64,000 nucleotides of DNA. Source: Bacteroidia bacterium (GTDB lineage Bacteria > Bacteroidota > Bacteroidia > JADZBD01). The notes beneath the pieces were generated by a model. It was not told the DNA's origin and did no database searches. It saw only the letters and a list, made by a program, of their open reading frames with translations. Below, one piece after another: positions 53,401 to 63,100 of this stretch (positions are counted from its first letter, which is position 1; each line of letters begins with the position of its first letter). The stretch is taken from contig JADZBD010000009.1 in assembly GCA_020852255.1 (NCBI GenBank), positions 1 to 64,000 of the forward strand, in the 5' to 3' direction. The translations under genes and the position numbers were made by a program.

Positions 53401-53927
53401 TTACAGATTTTCTCTCCTATAAAATGTATCCAAAAGTATTTGAAAACACCTTCCGGATCTGGTCTGAGTATGGCTTTGTTTCGCGCATTCCTACCCGGAA
53501 CTTCTTCTACGGAATGGAATTGAATGAAGAAACAATTATTGAATTTGCTCCCGGGAAATCTATCATTGTACGGTTATTGTCCGTAGGGCCGGCTAAGGAA
53601 AACGGCATGCGTACTATATTTTTCAAGGTAAACGGACAAACCCGGAATATCGAGGTGACCGATCGGTCATTGAACATAAAAAAGGAGGAGCACCTTAAAG
53701 CGGAAGCCGGTAACCTGAAACAGATCGGGGCACCGCTTCAGGGAATGCTTTCAAAAGTATTCGTAAAAAAGGGTCAAAAGGTAAAAAGAAACCAACCGTT
53801 GTTTGTTATCGAAGCAATGAAAATGGAAACAACCGTTACGGCCACTGCCGAGTCTGAAATCAAGGACACTTTCCTGAAGGAGGGTGCTCGTGTTAACGCA
53901 GATGATCTTGTTGTGCAGTTGAATTAG
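50481..53927 (+). CDS. pyc: Pyruvate carboxylase
   Basis: This 1148-residue biotin enzyme carboxylates pyruvate to oxaloacetate, refilling the TCA cycle and feeding gluconeogenesis. Domain order is normal. Biotin carboxylase (~1-455) shows KVLVANRGEIAIRVFRAC, MLKAAAGGGGRGMR and FIEVNPRIQVEHTVTE. The carboxyltransferase (~525-1000) shows FTDTTMRDAHQSLLATRMRT, the metal-binding HLHTHDTS and MPGGQYSNL. The C-terminal biotin carrier domain has EAMKMETT with the biotinylated Lys1114. It is a single-chain form, monocistronic. The 3' end is 13 bp from the convergent sensor gene. Confidence 0.98.
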   Translation: MRIKKVLVANRGEIAIRVFRACFELGLKTVAIYTYEDRYSQHRYKADEAYQLGKDEEAIKPYLAIEDIIHLAKEKGVDAIHPGYGFLSENAEFVRRCVENGIIFIGPDAGVMQALGDKISAKKIAKEIGIPVIESSVKDLHTLAEAQKEASRIGYPLMLKAAAGGGGRGMRLLRKPEDLENAFGEAQREALNAFGDQTVFLEKFVENPKHVEVQVVADNHGNMVHLYERDCSVQRRYQKVVEVAPSFGLPDKARAEMHEFALRICRAVNYNNVGTVEFLLDGSDRIYFIEVNPRIQVEHTVTEMVTGIDLIKTQIFVAGGYRLSDKQIKISSQDAIHTNGYAVQCRVTTEDPENDFKPDYGTVITYRSPGGFGIRLDAGSVYQGAVISPFFDSMLVKISAWSRTLDGACRKMHRALQEFRIRGVKTNIPFLENLINHKVFHDGKATVGFIEEYRNELFVFQKRMDRATRLVRFLGDVIVNGNPDVKGAVKEKKFPKPVIPAFDHYASYTDGTKQLLTRLGPEKFAEWLKKEEKIHFTDTTMRDAHQSLLATRMRTYDMLRVAESFSRNHPQVFSMEVWGGATFDVCMRFLHENPWRRLQELRKAVPNILLQMLLRGSNAVGYTSYPDNLVEKFVAKSSEYGIDVFRIFDSLNWLKAMEPSIKAVRTHTGGIAEVAMCYTGDILDPSRTKYSLDYYLRLAKDIENSGAHILAIKDMAGLLKPYAAYELVTALKSTVNIPIHLHTHDTSSLQSATYMKAIEAGVDVVDVALGGLSGLTSQPNFNSVVEMMNFHKRENRFDMASLNQFSNYWEDVRAYYYPFESGLKAGTAEVFYHEMPGGQYSNLVQQAEALGVGSKFEEIKKTYHDVNLLFGDIVKVTPSSKVVGDMTLYMISNGLTAKDIQDRGDTLSFPESVQGFFMGNIGQPPGGFPEKLQQQVLKDKKPIEGKADPVDIDKEFSEFRQKFKAGELGRPLDITDFLSYKMYPKVFENTFRIWSEYGFVSRIPTRNFFYGMELNEETIIEFAPGKSIIVRLLSVGPAKENGMRTIFFKVNGQTRNIEVTDRSLNIKKEEHLKAEAGNLKQIGAPLQGMLSKVFVKKGQKVKRNQPLFVIEAMKMETTVTATAESEIKDTFLKEGARVNADDLVVQLN

Positions 53928-53940
53928 TGGTGCAACGGAT

Positions 53941-56900
53941 CTACAATTTTACCCCGATGACCAGCACGTCATCCACCTGTTCGTGCTCCTTCCCAATCCA
54001 CTCGCTGAAGGCCGCTTCCAGACCTGCAATCTGCTCCGGCATACTTTTCCCGGAAACGGCCAACAAGAGTTCCTTAAACTTTGTATAAAGAAACTTCTTT
54101 CCCCTCGGGCCTCCGAACTGATCAGGGAATCCGTCGGAAAACAGATAAAACTGATCTCCCTGCTCATAAGTCAGTTCCTGATTTCGGAACGGTTTCAGTT
54201 CATGCCCGTAGATACCGATTGGTTGCTTATCCGACTTAAATTCCTGCAGCTTTCCGTCACGGATAAAGTAAAGGGGATTGTTCGCTCCTGCAAATGACAG
54301 TTTTCTTTTTCTTTCATCAATGCATGCCAGCATCATGTCCATCCCATCCTTGCTCTCACTGTCTGCCCCACCCTGTTTCAAGGCATTGATCAGCTTATCC
54401 CTTAAAGCATTCAAAATTTCTCCCGGCTCTGCTTCAGGATTTTCATTGATCACCTCGTTTAGCAAAGAGGTTCCGATAATACTCATGAACGCTCCCGGTA
54501 CTCCGTGACCTGTACAATCGCAGGCAGCGATGTAGATACGGCTTTGCTGACGACTAAACCAATAGAAATCTCCGCTTACCACATCTCTTGGCTTGAACAT
54601 AATAAAATACTCCGGCAGTGCCGCCCGCATCTCATTTTCCAGAGGAAGAATTGCCTCCTGTATCCTTTTTGCATAATTAATACTATCCTTGATATCCTTA
54701 AACGCAACAGATAGCTGCTCATTCGCAGATTTAAGCTGCACGGTTCGCTGTGTTACACGTTCTTCCAGTATCTTTTTTTCTGCCTCCAGCCGCCGCGTAC
54801 GCCAGCGAATGAACATGATCACAGCTGAGAGCGAGATAATAGCAAGGAGAGTATAAAACCACCAGGTCTTATAAAAAGGAGGGGTAATGATAAACGTAAA
54901 GGCGGTTTCGTCCAGCGACCAGAATCCATCACTATTCTGGGCCTTCACATGAAAGGTATACTCCCCCGGCTGAATATTGGTATATACCGCCTCCGTTTTT
55001 GTACTGAGCGGGGACCATCCCGCCTCTGAGCCCTCGAGGTAATAAGTATATTGAACATTATCTGTTGTTAAAGCCTGGAAATTAAAGGTAAGGTGATTCT
55101 TGTCGTAAGATAATTCCGGCCGCTCAGGAAATCCTGTGCTTTCGCTTATCTCAATTCCTAATTTCTCCCACTGTACAGGCTCATAAAATAACTTTATCCC
55201 GGTCAAAACCACCAACGGCGGCTTATCATTGATATAGTCAAATTCAGGATTGTAACGGATAAGGCCGTTGGTTGTTCCGAACCAAAGCTTCCGGCTCTTG
55301 TCGAGCATAAATGTATTGGGATTGATCTCCGTACTCTTCATCCCATCGTTCTCCGAAAAATATTTTATGCTATTAACCGAAAGATCCTCCCCCAAAGAAA
55401 TTCTGTTCACACCTTTATCTGTTCCCACCCATATCCTGTCCTTCTCATCTACGATCAGCGTATAGATGACATCGGAACACAATCCCTCCCGTGTGGATAG
55501 TGAGCGAAAGGACTTCCCGTTATAAATGGCAATTCCTTTATTTGCAGTCCCAACGATAATGTTCCCTTTTTTATCCTCACAAATCGTATACACCGTATTG
55601 TCGGGCAAACCTTCTGCTTCTGTAAATACCGTGCATTTCTTACCATCATATTTCACCAGACCTCCCTGATAGGTGCCGATCCAGAGATTATTCTTCGAAT
55701 CCTTTATCACGGTATAGGTTTCCTCTACAGGCAGACCATTACGCGAATCAAGAAATTCAAACTTGCCATTCGTATAATGCATAACTCCCGTGCCATAAAG
55801 GGAAATCCACACACCTCCCATTCCGTCTGAGATCAGCCCTGAAACAGTTTTCAGGCTTTTCCCGTCGCCCACCTGGTCATAGGTTCGGTCCACAACGTAT
55901 CTGGAACCCGATTTTTTCAGAACATATAATGAAGGCGTGGAAGATTCCAGTCCCACCCACAGCTCGCCGTTAGGTGCCTCATACAATGCAAGAATAATAG
56001 ATTGAGTGAGGTCCGGTATGTAATCAACTTTCTGAATAATATCATTCGTCATGATGTTGAGTCCGCCCCCGCTTGTACCGATAAATGTAACCCCGCTCGC
56101 ATTTTGAAAGAGGGCTGTCACCTTTGGGTTCGAAAGGCCTTCCTTGTCAGAAAAAGCGATAAAGGCTTCATTTTTGAAAAGTCCCACGCCGTTGGAAGTT
56201 CCCATCCAGACATTTCCTTCGTAATCCGTATTGATGGCATAAACCGAATTCGCGGGTAGTCCATTTGTTTCGTTATAGATTTTATAACGACCATTAAAAT
56301 ATTTAACCAGCCCATGCTCCGAAGCGATCCAGATATTTCCTCTTTCGTCCTCGGCAATCATTGAAATCAGATCGTTACCAATCTCAGGAATTATCGCTGT
56401 TTTGATTTCCCCGTGCTCCATGTACTGGGGCATAGAACCGGCGGTTCCTATCCAGAGTTTACCCCTTTTATCAGAGAAAAGGGAGATCACGGTATTGTGC
56501 ATCAGGCCGTCTTTCTGATCATAGACCTGAAAATTCTTGTGGTCGTATCGGATAAGTCCCCGCTTCCGTGTTCCGAACCAAAGCATCCCCTGCTGATCTT
56601 CCACAACAGCGAATAAGGTATCCGTCGGGATTCCGTGGCTCTCCTTCGTATAATTTACAAATGCGGTGCCGTTAAATGAAAATATTCCGCCACCCCGCGT
56701 AGCCATCCATATCACACCATTACGGTCGCAGATAATATTATAGACGCTGGTATTAGTTAATCCGTCCTTCTCTCCGTAAGATGCGAACTTCTCCCCGTCG
56801 AACCGGGAAATACCTGAGCCGTAGCAGGCCGCCCAGATATTACCCTTATTATCTTCGGTCAGATAGGTTACATCGTTTCCTGCCAACCCATTCTTTATGG

Positions 56901-57123
56901 TATAATTCTGAAACGTACGACCATCGAACCGGCTGATCCCTCCTTGCGTAGCAAACCAAACATATCCTCTTGAATCCGTTAGGATGTGGTTTACGACTGA
57001 ATTGGCAAGCCCATGTTTGGGACTGTACAATTTAATATTATACTGTTGCGCCAACGCCGGAAGCGACAGCAACAACATGGCGAAAAGAAAACGGCGAATG
57101 TGAATGTTGGTCCTAAAAAGCAT
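53941..57123 (-). CDS. Two-component-type propeller sensor with SpoIIE phosphatase output
   Basis: This is a 1060-residue inner-membrane sensor. After a signal segment (ends PALAQ, ~26), residues ~30-660 form about fourteen Reg_prop propeller repeats (SRGYVWFATQGGISRFDG, KGNIWAACYGSGISRFDG and so on). Next come a Y_Y_Y domain (~660-745), one transmembrane helix (~751-772), a coiled coil (~775-830) and a PP2C-type SpoIIE phosphatase (~840-1060) with DFYWFS, CDCTGHGVPGAFMS and the final DDVLVIGV metal Asp. Unlike hybrid two-component sensors it has no HisKA or receiver domain. It probably dephosphorylates an unseen anti-sigma antagonist. A perfect hairpin overlaps its start codon. Confidence 0.92.
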   Translation of the reverse strand: MLFRTNIHIRRFLFAMLLLSLPALAQQYNIKLYSPKHGLANSVVNHILTDSRGYVWFATQGGISRFDGRTFQNYTIKNGLAGNDVTYLTEDNKGNIWAACYGSGISRFDGEKFASYGEKDGLTNTSVYNIICDRNGVIWMATRGGGIFSFNGTAFVNYTKESHGIPTDTLFAVVEDQQGMLWFGTRKRGLIRYDHKNFQVYDQKDGLMHNTVISLFSDKRGKLWIGTAGSMPQYMEHGEIKTAIIPEIGNDLISMIAEDERGNIWIASEHGLVKYFNGRYKIYNETNGLPANSVYAINTDYEGNVWMGTSNGVGLFKNEAFIAFSDKEGLSNPKVTALFQNASGVTFIGTSGGGLNIMTNDIIQKVDYIPDLTQSIILALYEAPNGELWVGLESSTPSLYVLKKSGSRYVVDRTYDQVGDGKSLKTVSGLISDGMGGVWISLYGTGVMHYTNGKFEFLDSRNGLPVEETYTVIKDSKNNLWIGTYQGGLVKYDGKKCTVFTEAEGLPDNTVYTICEDKKGNIIVGTANKGIAIYNGKSFRSLSTREGLCSDVIYTLIVDEKDRIWVGTDKGVNRISLGEDLSVNSIKYFSENDGMKSTEINPNTFMLDKSRKLWFGTTNGLIRYNPEFDYINDKPPLVVLTGIKLFYEPVQWEKLGIEISESTGFPERPELSYDKNHLTFNFQALTTDNVQYTYYLEGSEAGWSPLSTKTEAVYTNIQPGEYTFHVKAQNSDGFWSLDETAFTFIITPPFYKTWWFYTLLAIISLSAVIMFIRWRTRRLEAEKKILEERVTQRTVQLKSANEQLSVAFKDIKDSINYAKRIQEAILPLENEMRAALPEYFIMFKPRDVVSGDFYWFSRQQSRIYIAACDCTGHGVPGAFMSIIGTSLLNEVINENPEAEPGEILNALRDKLINALKQGGADSESKDGMDMMLACIDERKRKLSFAGANNPLYFIRDGKLQEFKSDKQPIGIYGHELKPFRNQELTYEQGDQFYLFSDGFPDQFGGPRGKKFLYTKFKELLLAVSGKSMPEQIAGLEAAFSEWIGKEHEQVDDVLVIGVKL

Positions 57124-57158
57124 TTACCCCTGAATCGCTCATGTGATTCAGGGGTAAA
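57123..57158 (-). promoter_or_regulatory. 14-bp perfect hairpin over the sensor start codon
   Basis: TTTACCCCTGAATC (57123-57136) and GATTCAGGGGTAAA (57145-57158) are perfect inverted copies with an 8-nt loop. On the minus strand the hairpin ends at the A of the ATG (57123), and CTTTTTA follows a few bases later. It could act as a terminator for the adhesin upstream, as a block on the sensor start codon, or both. Confidence 0.55.
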
Positions 57159-57183
57159 TTTACGGCTTAAATTGGTTTTCTAA

Positions 57184-60100
57184 CTATTGGATTACCAGCT
57201 TCTTATGAACGGTTGCGTCGCCGGAGCGAACGGTTATATTATACAATCCATGGGCAAACCGGCGGAAATCATAGGTCATAGTCAAGGTGCCGGCCTCCAA
57301 CTTATTGCTAAAAATTAACTGCCCAACGCTGTTAAACACCTCAATCTGCAGATCCGGCAGCGACTGGCTCAGCTGCAGGTTCACCCAACCATCGCTCGGG
57401 TTTGGCACAAGAGCAATGCTGTTGAGCAACAGGTATTCCAGAATAGCATTCGGATTATAGGGCAGATTTTTGATATTCGACTTCGTGTTATTGATTGCTG
57501 CCAGCGGAGAAACATTCGGATTGTTTCTCTGGCTTGGGTTACAAACCACACCCCATTCTACGCCGAGCACATATCGAACAGTGGTGATGGTGTTGGGCGG
57601 GAAGTTATCTGTATACACATAATTGGCTCCGGGAACAGAGTCATATAATTGCAATGCACCGGTGCCGGTTGTATCGCGGTAAATATAGTATTGCAGAACA
57701 GTTGCACCCTCGTAAGGTACCCAGTTGAGGTTGATTACTCCTCCAACTCCGATGTTTGCCTGAAGGAATATTGTCCGGTGATGACCGCCAATCTCACTTT
57801 CATTTCCGCACGCATCAATGGCCGCAATCTTGTAACGATAGTTGGTTGAATTGGGGTCTGCGGGCGGAGCGAGATACACCGAGTCCTTGTACACGCTGTA
57901 ATCGGCGTATGCGACTGAACCAATATGCACAAAACTGCTTGAAATTTCGCGGTAGATACGGAAGGAGTCAATCTGCGTGGAAACCGGCTTATCCCATGCC
58001 ACCTGGTTGTAATTTGACAGGGAATCTACCGTAGCCAGGCAGATGTATGCCGGCTGTACGGTATCAATCACAATAGCATGCATAGAGGTCTGACCGGTAC
58101 CGCATCCGTTGGTTGGTGTAACGGTTATGCTGCCGGGAGATGCGCCTGTCTGGAAATCAACAGTTATACTATTGGTGTTGTTTCCGCTGACAATCGTTGC
58201 ACCCGAAGGCAAGGTCCAGGAATAACCCGTAGCGTTTGCTACCGGGGGTATTGTATACACAACACCTGTTTGCATAGGACAAATCTGAATGGAGCTGTCG
58301 CCTACAATCGTTCCTGCCGCGTCCGGAAGCGGGTTGACGGTAAGTGCAAATGAATCTACTGAAAGTCCGTTGCCGCAGGCATTGGTACCTTGTACGGTAA
58401 TGTATCCACTCACAGCCAGCACGGAGAAATCTACCGTGATGGCGTTCGTATTATTACCGGAAACAATCGAAGCACCGCCCGGCAGAGTCCAGTTATATCC
58501 TGTAGCATAATTAATATTTGGTACTGAATAGACTACCGCTGTTAGTCCCTGACACACGGTATCCGGACCCGTAATCGTGCCTGCAGTATCAGGCAAAGGA
58601 TTCACCGTAACGGCCAAACTCGAAACCGTTCCTGAACCACAGGCATTGGTTCCATTTACCATGATGGTACCCGAACTGGCAGTTGGAGAAACACTCACAA
58701 CGATCGCATTGGTATTGTTCCCATTGATAATAGTAAACCCGGCAGGCAGTACCCAGTTATACCCTGTGGCATTCGTAATGGATGAAACAAAATATATTTC
58801 ACTATTATCTCCGGCGCATACCGTTGCACTTCCCACAACTGAGGTCGCCGCAACAGGAAGTGGGTTCACGGTGATGCCCAGTTGCGCACCTGTTCCGTTT
58901 CCGCATCCGTTCACTCCGTTCACTCCCACGTTACCTGAAGAAGATCCCGGTGCGAAGTGTACCACAATCGCGTTGGTGTTATTACCTGAAAGGATAACAG
59001 CTCCGGAAGGAACAGTCCAGTTATACGAGGAAGTATTCCCTAAAATCGTTATGGAATACGAAGCAGTGTCACCTTCACATACAGTTGCAGGGCCCGTTAT
59101 GACTCCTGCCGCATCGGGAAGCGGATTCACGGTAAGCACATATCCATTAGCTGAGGAACCCGATCCACAAGCATTAGTGCCCACCACATCTACTGTTCCC
59201 GAAACGGCGTTTGCCGCAAAACTGACGGTGATATTCGGTGTGTTGTTTCCGGCAGTGATGGTTGCACCCGTGGGAAGTGTCCAGTTATAACCTGTGGAAT
59301 TGTTAATAGGTGGCACAGAAAAGTTCACTCCCGTCTGACCAGCGCAAACGCTGGAAGGGCCTGTGATCACGCCGGTATTGGCAGGAAGCGGATTAACGGT
59401 AATCAATTGGAATCCTGTAGGACCATTACCGCAGGAATTACTTCCGATAACCGTAATGTTTCCACTGGTGGTAGATGTTCCGAAATTCACAACAATATTC
59501 GAGGTGCCCTGTCCGGACACGATGATAGCACCGGCTGGAACAGTCCAGGTAGTTGTAGTGGCATTTGAGATAGGTGAAACGGAATAGTTAACACTGGTTT
59601 GTCCTGCACACACGGTGGTGGAACCGCTGATTGCGCCCGGTGTTCCCGGTATGGCAGTGATGGTAATATATCCTGCACGTACTTCCAGGTCGGTGGCGAG
59701 CGTATTATCGGTCACCTGCAGAGATACCTGGTAGGTACCAGGAGCTGTGTAGGCGATGCTGGGAGGGTTCTGACCGTTAAACGAGGAAGGAGAACCACCG
59801 GTAAAGGTCCATTGCCATTGTGTGATAGTTGTTGACTGTGCTGTGGAAAGATCCGTGAACGTTACATTGGCTGTACTGCCACAGAAATTGGTCTGGTTGG
59901 CGGTAAAATCCGCGTTGAGCGGACAATTCACTCTCTTCACCGTAATAAAATCATCACTGTTCGGACAAGGAGAATTCGCAATCCTCCAGCGGAATACAGC
60001 CGTATCACCCAGATTTGTGAAATTATTTACGGATGTATTGTAAAGTGATGGATTAGAAATTGTAATTGCCGGATTGTTCGTTGAAATTCTGGTCCAGGTT

Positions 60101-63100
60101 CCTGCCCCTGAAGTTGGATTGTTTCCTGCCAGGGTGGTTGCGTTGGTACAGATCTGCTGATCAGGTCCTGCGGTAGAAACAGTTGGCGGTGCATTAACAG
60201 TTACAGTGAAGGTATCAACAAACAGGTTATTGTTGTTGGCATTGTCATTCACCGTTACAATGATAAGTGCCGAACCATATTGGTTTGTGGCAGGAGTATA
60301 GGAAAGCGAACCGGTAGTGTTCGGGCTGGTATAAGTAACGGAAATGTTTCCGTTAGGCACCAGTGTCTGATTATTGGAAACGGCCGTGATCGTGATGGTT
60401 TGTACAATCGCGGGATCTCCGTCATCCACTCCACTGAAATTAACCGTCTGCAAGCCTGCGTTCTGGCAAATAGCAGACTGGTTTGCAATGGGATTCATTG
60501 TAGGGGGATAATTATCCGTGGTGAAGGATGCGCAATAGACTCCGGTTTGCAGGTAGTTTGCCTTGCAATCTGCTCCGTCATCGTTATATTCATAAACACA
60601 AATCGTGTACGCTGTATTGGAAGTAAGCCCTGTAATATTCACCGAGGCCATATTGCTATTGAGTACAACATAATTTCCTCCTCCAAGGTCGTCACCGGAA
60701 CCGTAAGCCGGATTGGGTACAAACCCGACCCCGTCGTTAGGCGCAACAACTGATACGCTGGACTGCCGGATCACCATTAAGCGCTTGGAGCCGTTTCCGG
60801 GATTGGATACGGTGAAAGTAACACCGGTTTGAGACAAGTTAGTGAAAGTGCCTCCACTGGAAGCCTGAGTGGGTTCAGAAGCCAGCGGATCACCATTATT
60901 GTTATATAATCCAATAAAGGTGGAACCATTTCCAACGATCACATCCGCTTTGCCGTCGCAACCGATGTCGTTGGCCGCCAGGTACATTGAGTTAGTGCCG
61001 GTAGTTGTTACGTCCTGCCTCGCCGCAAATGTAAAGTTGCCTGTTTGTTCAAACACCGAGAAAGAAGTGGAAGCAGAATATCCGACAATAACATCCGGAC
61101 GGTTGTCACCGTCCAAATCACCGAAAATGGCTTTACTTGGTGTACCGGACAAAGTTGTCAGATTGTATGCCGTAAAGAGTCCGCTGGTGATATTTCCGCT
61201 GGTATTGTTATTATCGTAAATCCGCACCGCGTTGGTTGTCTGAGCGATCAATGCATCAGGTTTCCCGTCGTTATCGCAATCGGTCCAGGTGATGGAACTT
61301 CCGTTTCCGGTAGTTGCAACCGTTACCGCCGCTGCGAAGGTGATATTCCCAACTGTTGAGGTGCTACGCATGCAGACAAAGCTGGATGCAGCATTGTTCA
61401 CTGCCGAAAGATCCACTTTTCCATCTCCGTCTATATCCGCGGTGGCTACATGCCGGGGGGAAGAGAAGCCGGAGTAATCCACCCGGTCTCCGAACATAAA
61501 ATACCCGGGAGAAGAGGTATTCCCGAATATGGACACCTGGCTTCCGGAAGCATACCCCACCACAAGATCAGGGCGGCCATCGTTATCGAAATCACCAATA
61601 GCAACACTTGTTGGATTATTAGGCAGTGTTGGTAAATTCAAGCGTGTTGTGATGGAAATATTACCGGTGGTGGAAGAATTTCTGAAGATCGCTATTTCGT
61701 TGGAAGTACTATTCACACACAAAACATCCAGCTTGCCATCTCCGTCTATATCACCTGTTGTGATAAACATAGGTCCATGTCCATTAGTAAATGGTCCCAC
61801 CCACTGGGTTTGCTGGGCAGCAAAAGAAAGAGCGTTATTGGTGCTGGTATTTCTGCGGTATCCAATGAAGTCGGACGTACCATCCATAGCCCATAAAAGA
61901 TCTGATTTCCCATCCTTATCCAGATCCACGGTATGCACACCACTCGTGGCATATGTTGTGGTGTTCGTTACATTTTCCGAAAAATCTCCTCCAGCAATAA
62001 CTCCGTTACACGCATCAGACACAATAAAGCTATTTCTGGAATAACCGGTCATCATATTGACGGTTACCGAAACCGGTGAAATCTGGTTGGAAGTAACCGG
62101 AACCAGCGCTGTAATAGTAGTGGCAGTGGATGAAAGAACGGTTGCTTTTTCCACCCCGAAATACACCTCATTACTCGTAGGTGTGGCACTGAAGTTTGTT
62201 CCTGTGAGTGTAACCACCGTTCCAACAGGACCATTCACCGGAGAAATGCCGGTGATTGTTGGAACAGGTGCTGTGGTCGTCTGCACGTCGCCTGTTAAAT
62301 AGGTTGCAGTGAGGTAATTGTTATTTGTTCCGTTGTACTCAAACACCGAAATATTATACCATGTACCCGGGGCAAGGTTTGTGATATTAACGGAGTTGCC
62401 TGATCCGTTGTAAACAACATAATAAGATGCAACCGAACTGCCGCTTTGAAAGGAGGAATTCCCAGTGTAGCCGATAAAGTCGATCGGTTCGTCCATTCCG
62501 CTTCCCGAATAAACCCACCCTGAGGCAGAAAGAAACCCGGATGCAGCGGTGCTGACCGAATTGGTAAGAACGCCATTCAGAGCAGTACCCACGCTGGAAG
62601 AATTACGGCAGGTAGTGGTGGCCGTATATCCGTCATCCAGATGCCAGAGTCCAGCCAGGTATGCATACGCCGTATTGAGTGAAATTTTCTGATACGACCG
62701 TAAGGTGCTTGCGCTAAGTGCCGTGCTCCAAATCCGTACTTCATCAATGATTCCCTGGAAGTAATTACCCTGCGGCGTTGTGCCGGTAGACGCTTCGCAT
62801 CCAATGAACAGGTTATTTGTATATGTATATGTAATAGTATAATACGCACCCGCATCATTCATTCCACGCTGAGCACCATCAACATACAGTTTGGTGTAAC
62901 GACCATCGAAGGTAAACGCAAAATGATGGCTTCCTGCAGAAAGCATAGAGATGTCAGCAGCAACAACTACTAAACCGTTCGATGTAGTGACATAGGCATA
63001 CACATACGTTGATGAAAAATATAAGGTATATCCGCCATTCTCCAGTGTGCTTACCGCACCCCATCCAGCAGCTGGATTCGACCAATTGATTCTGGCCACA

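Noticed and set aside
58577-59290. A 237-codon open frame on the plus strand, antisense to the adhesin PKD-like repeats
   Set aside because: Its protein repeats with the same period as the adhesin modules and has the Pro/Val-rich look of an antisense shadow; the minus-strand frame has clear domains.
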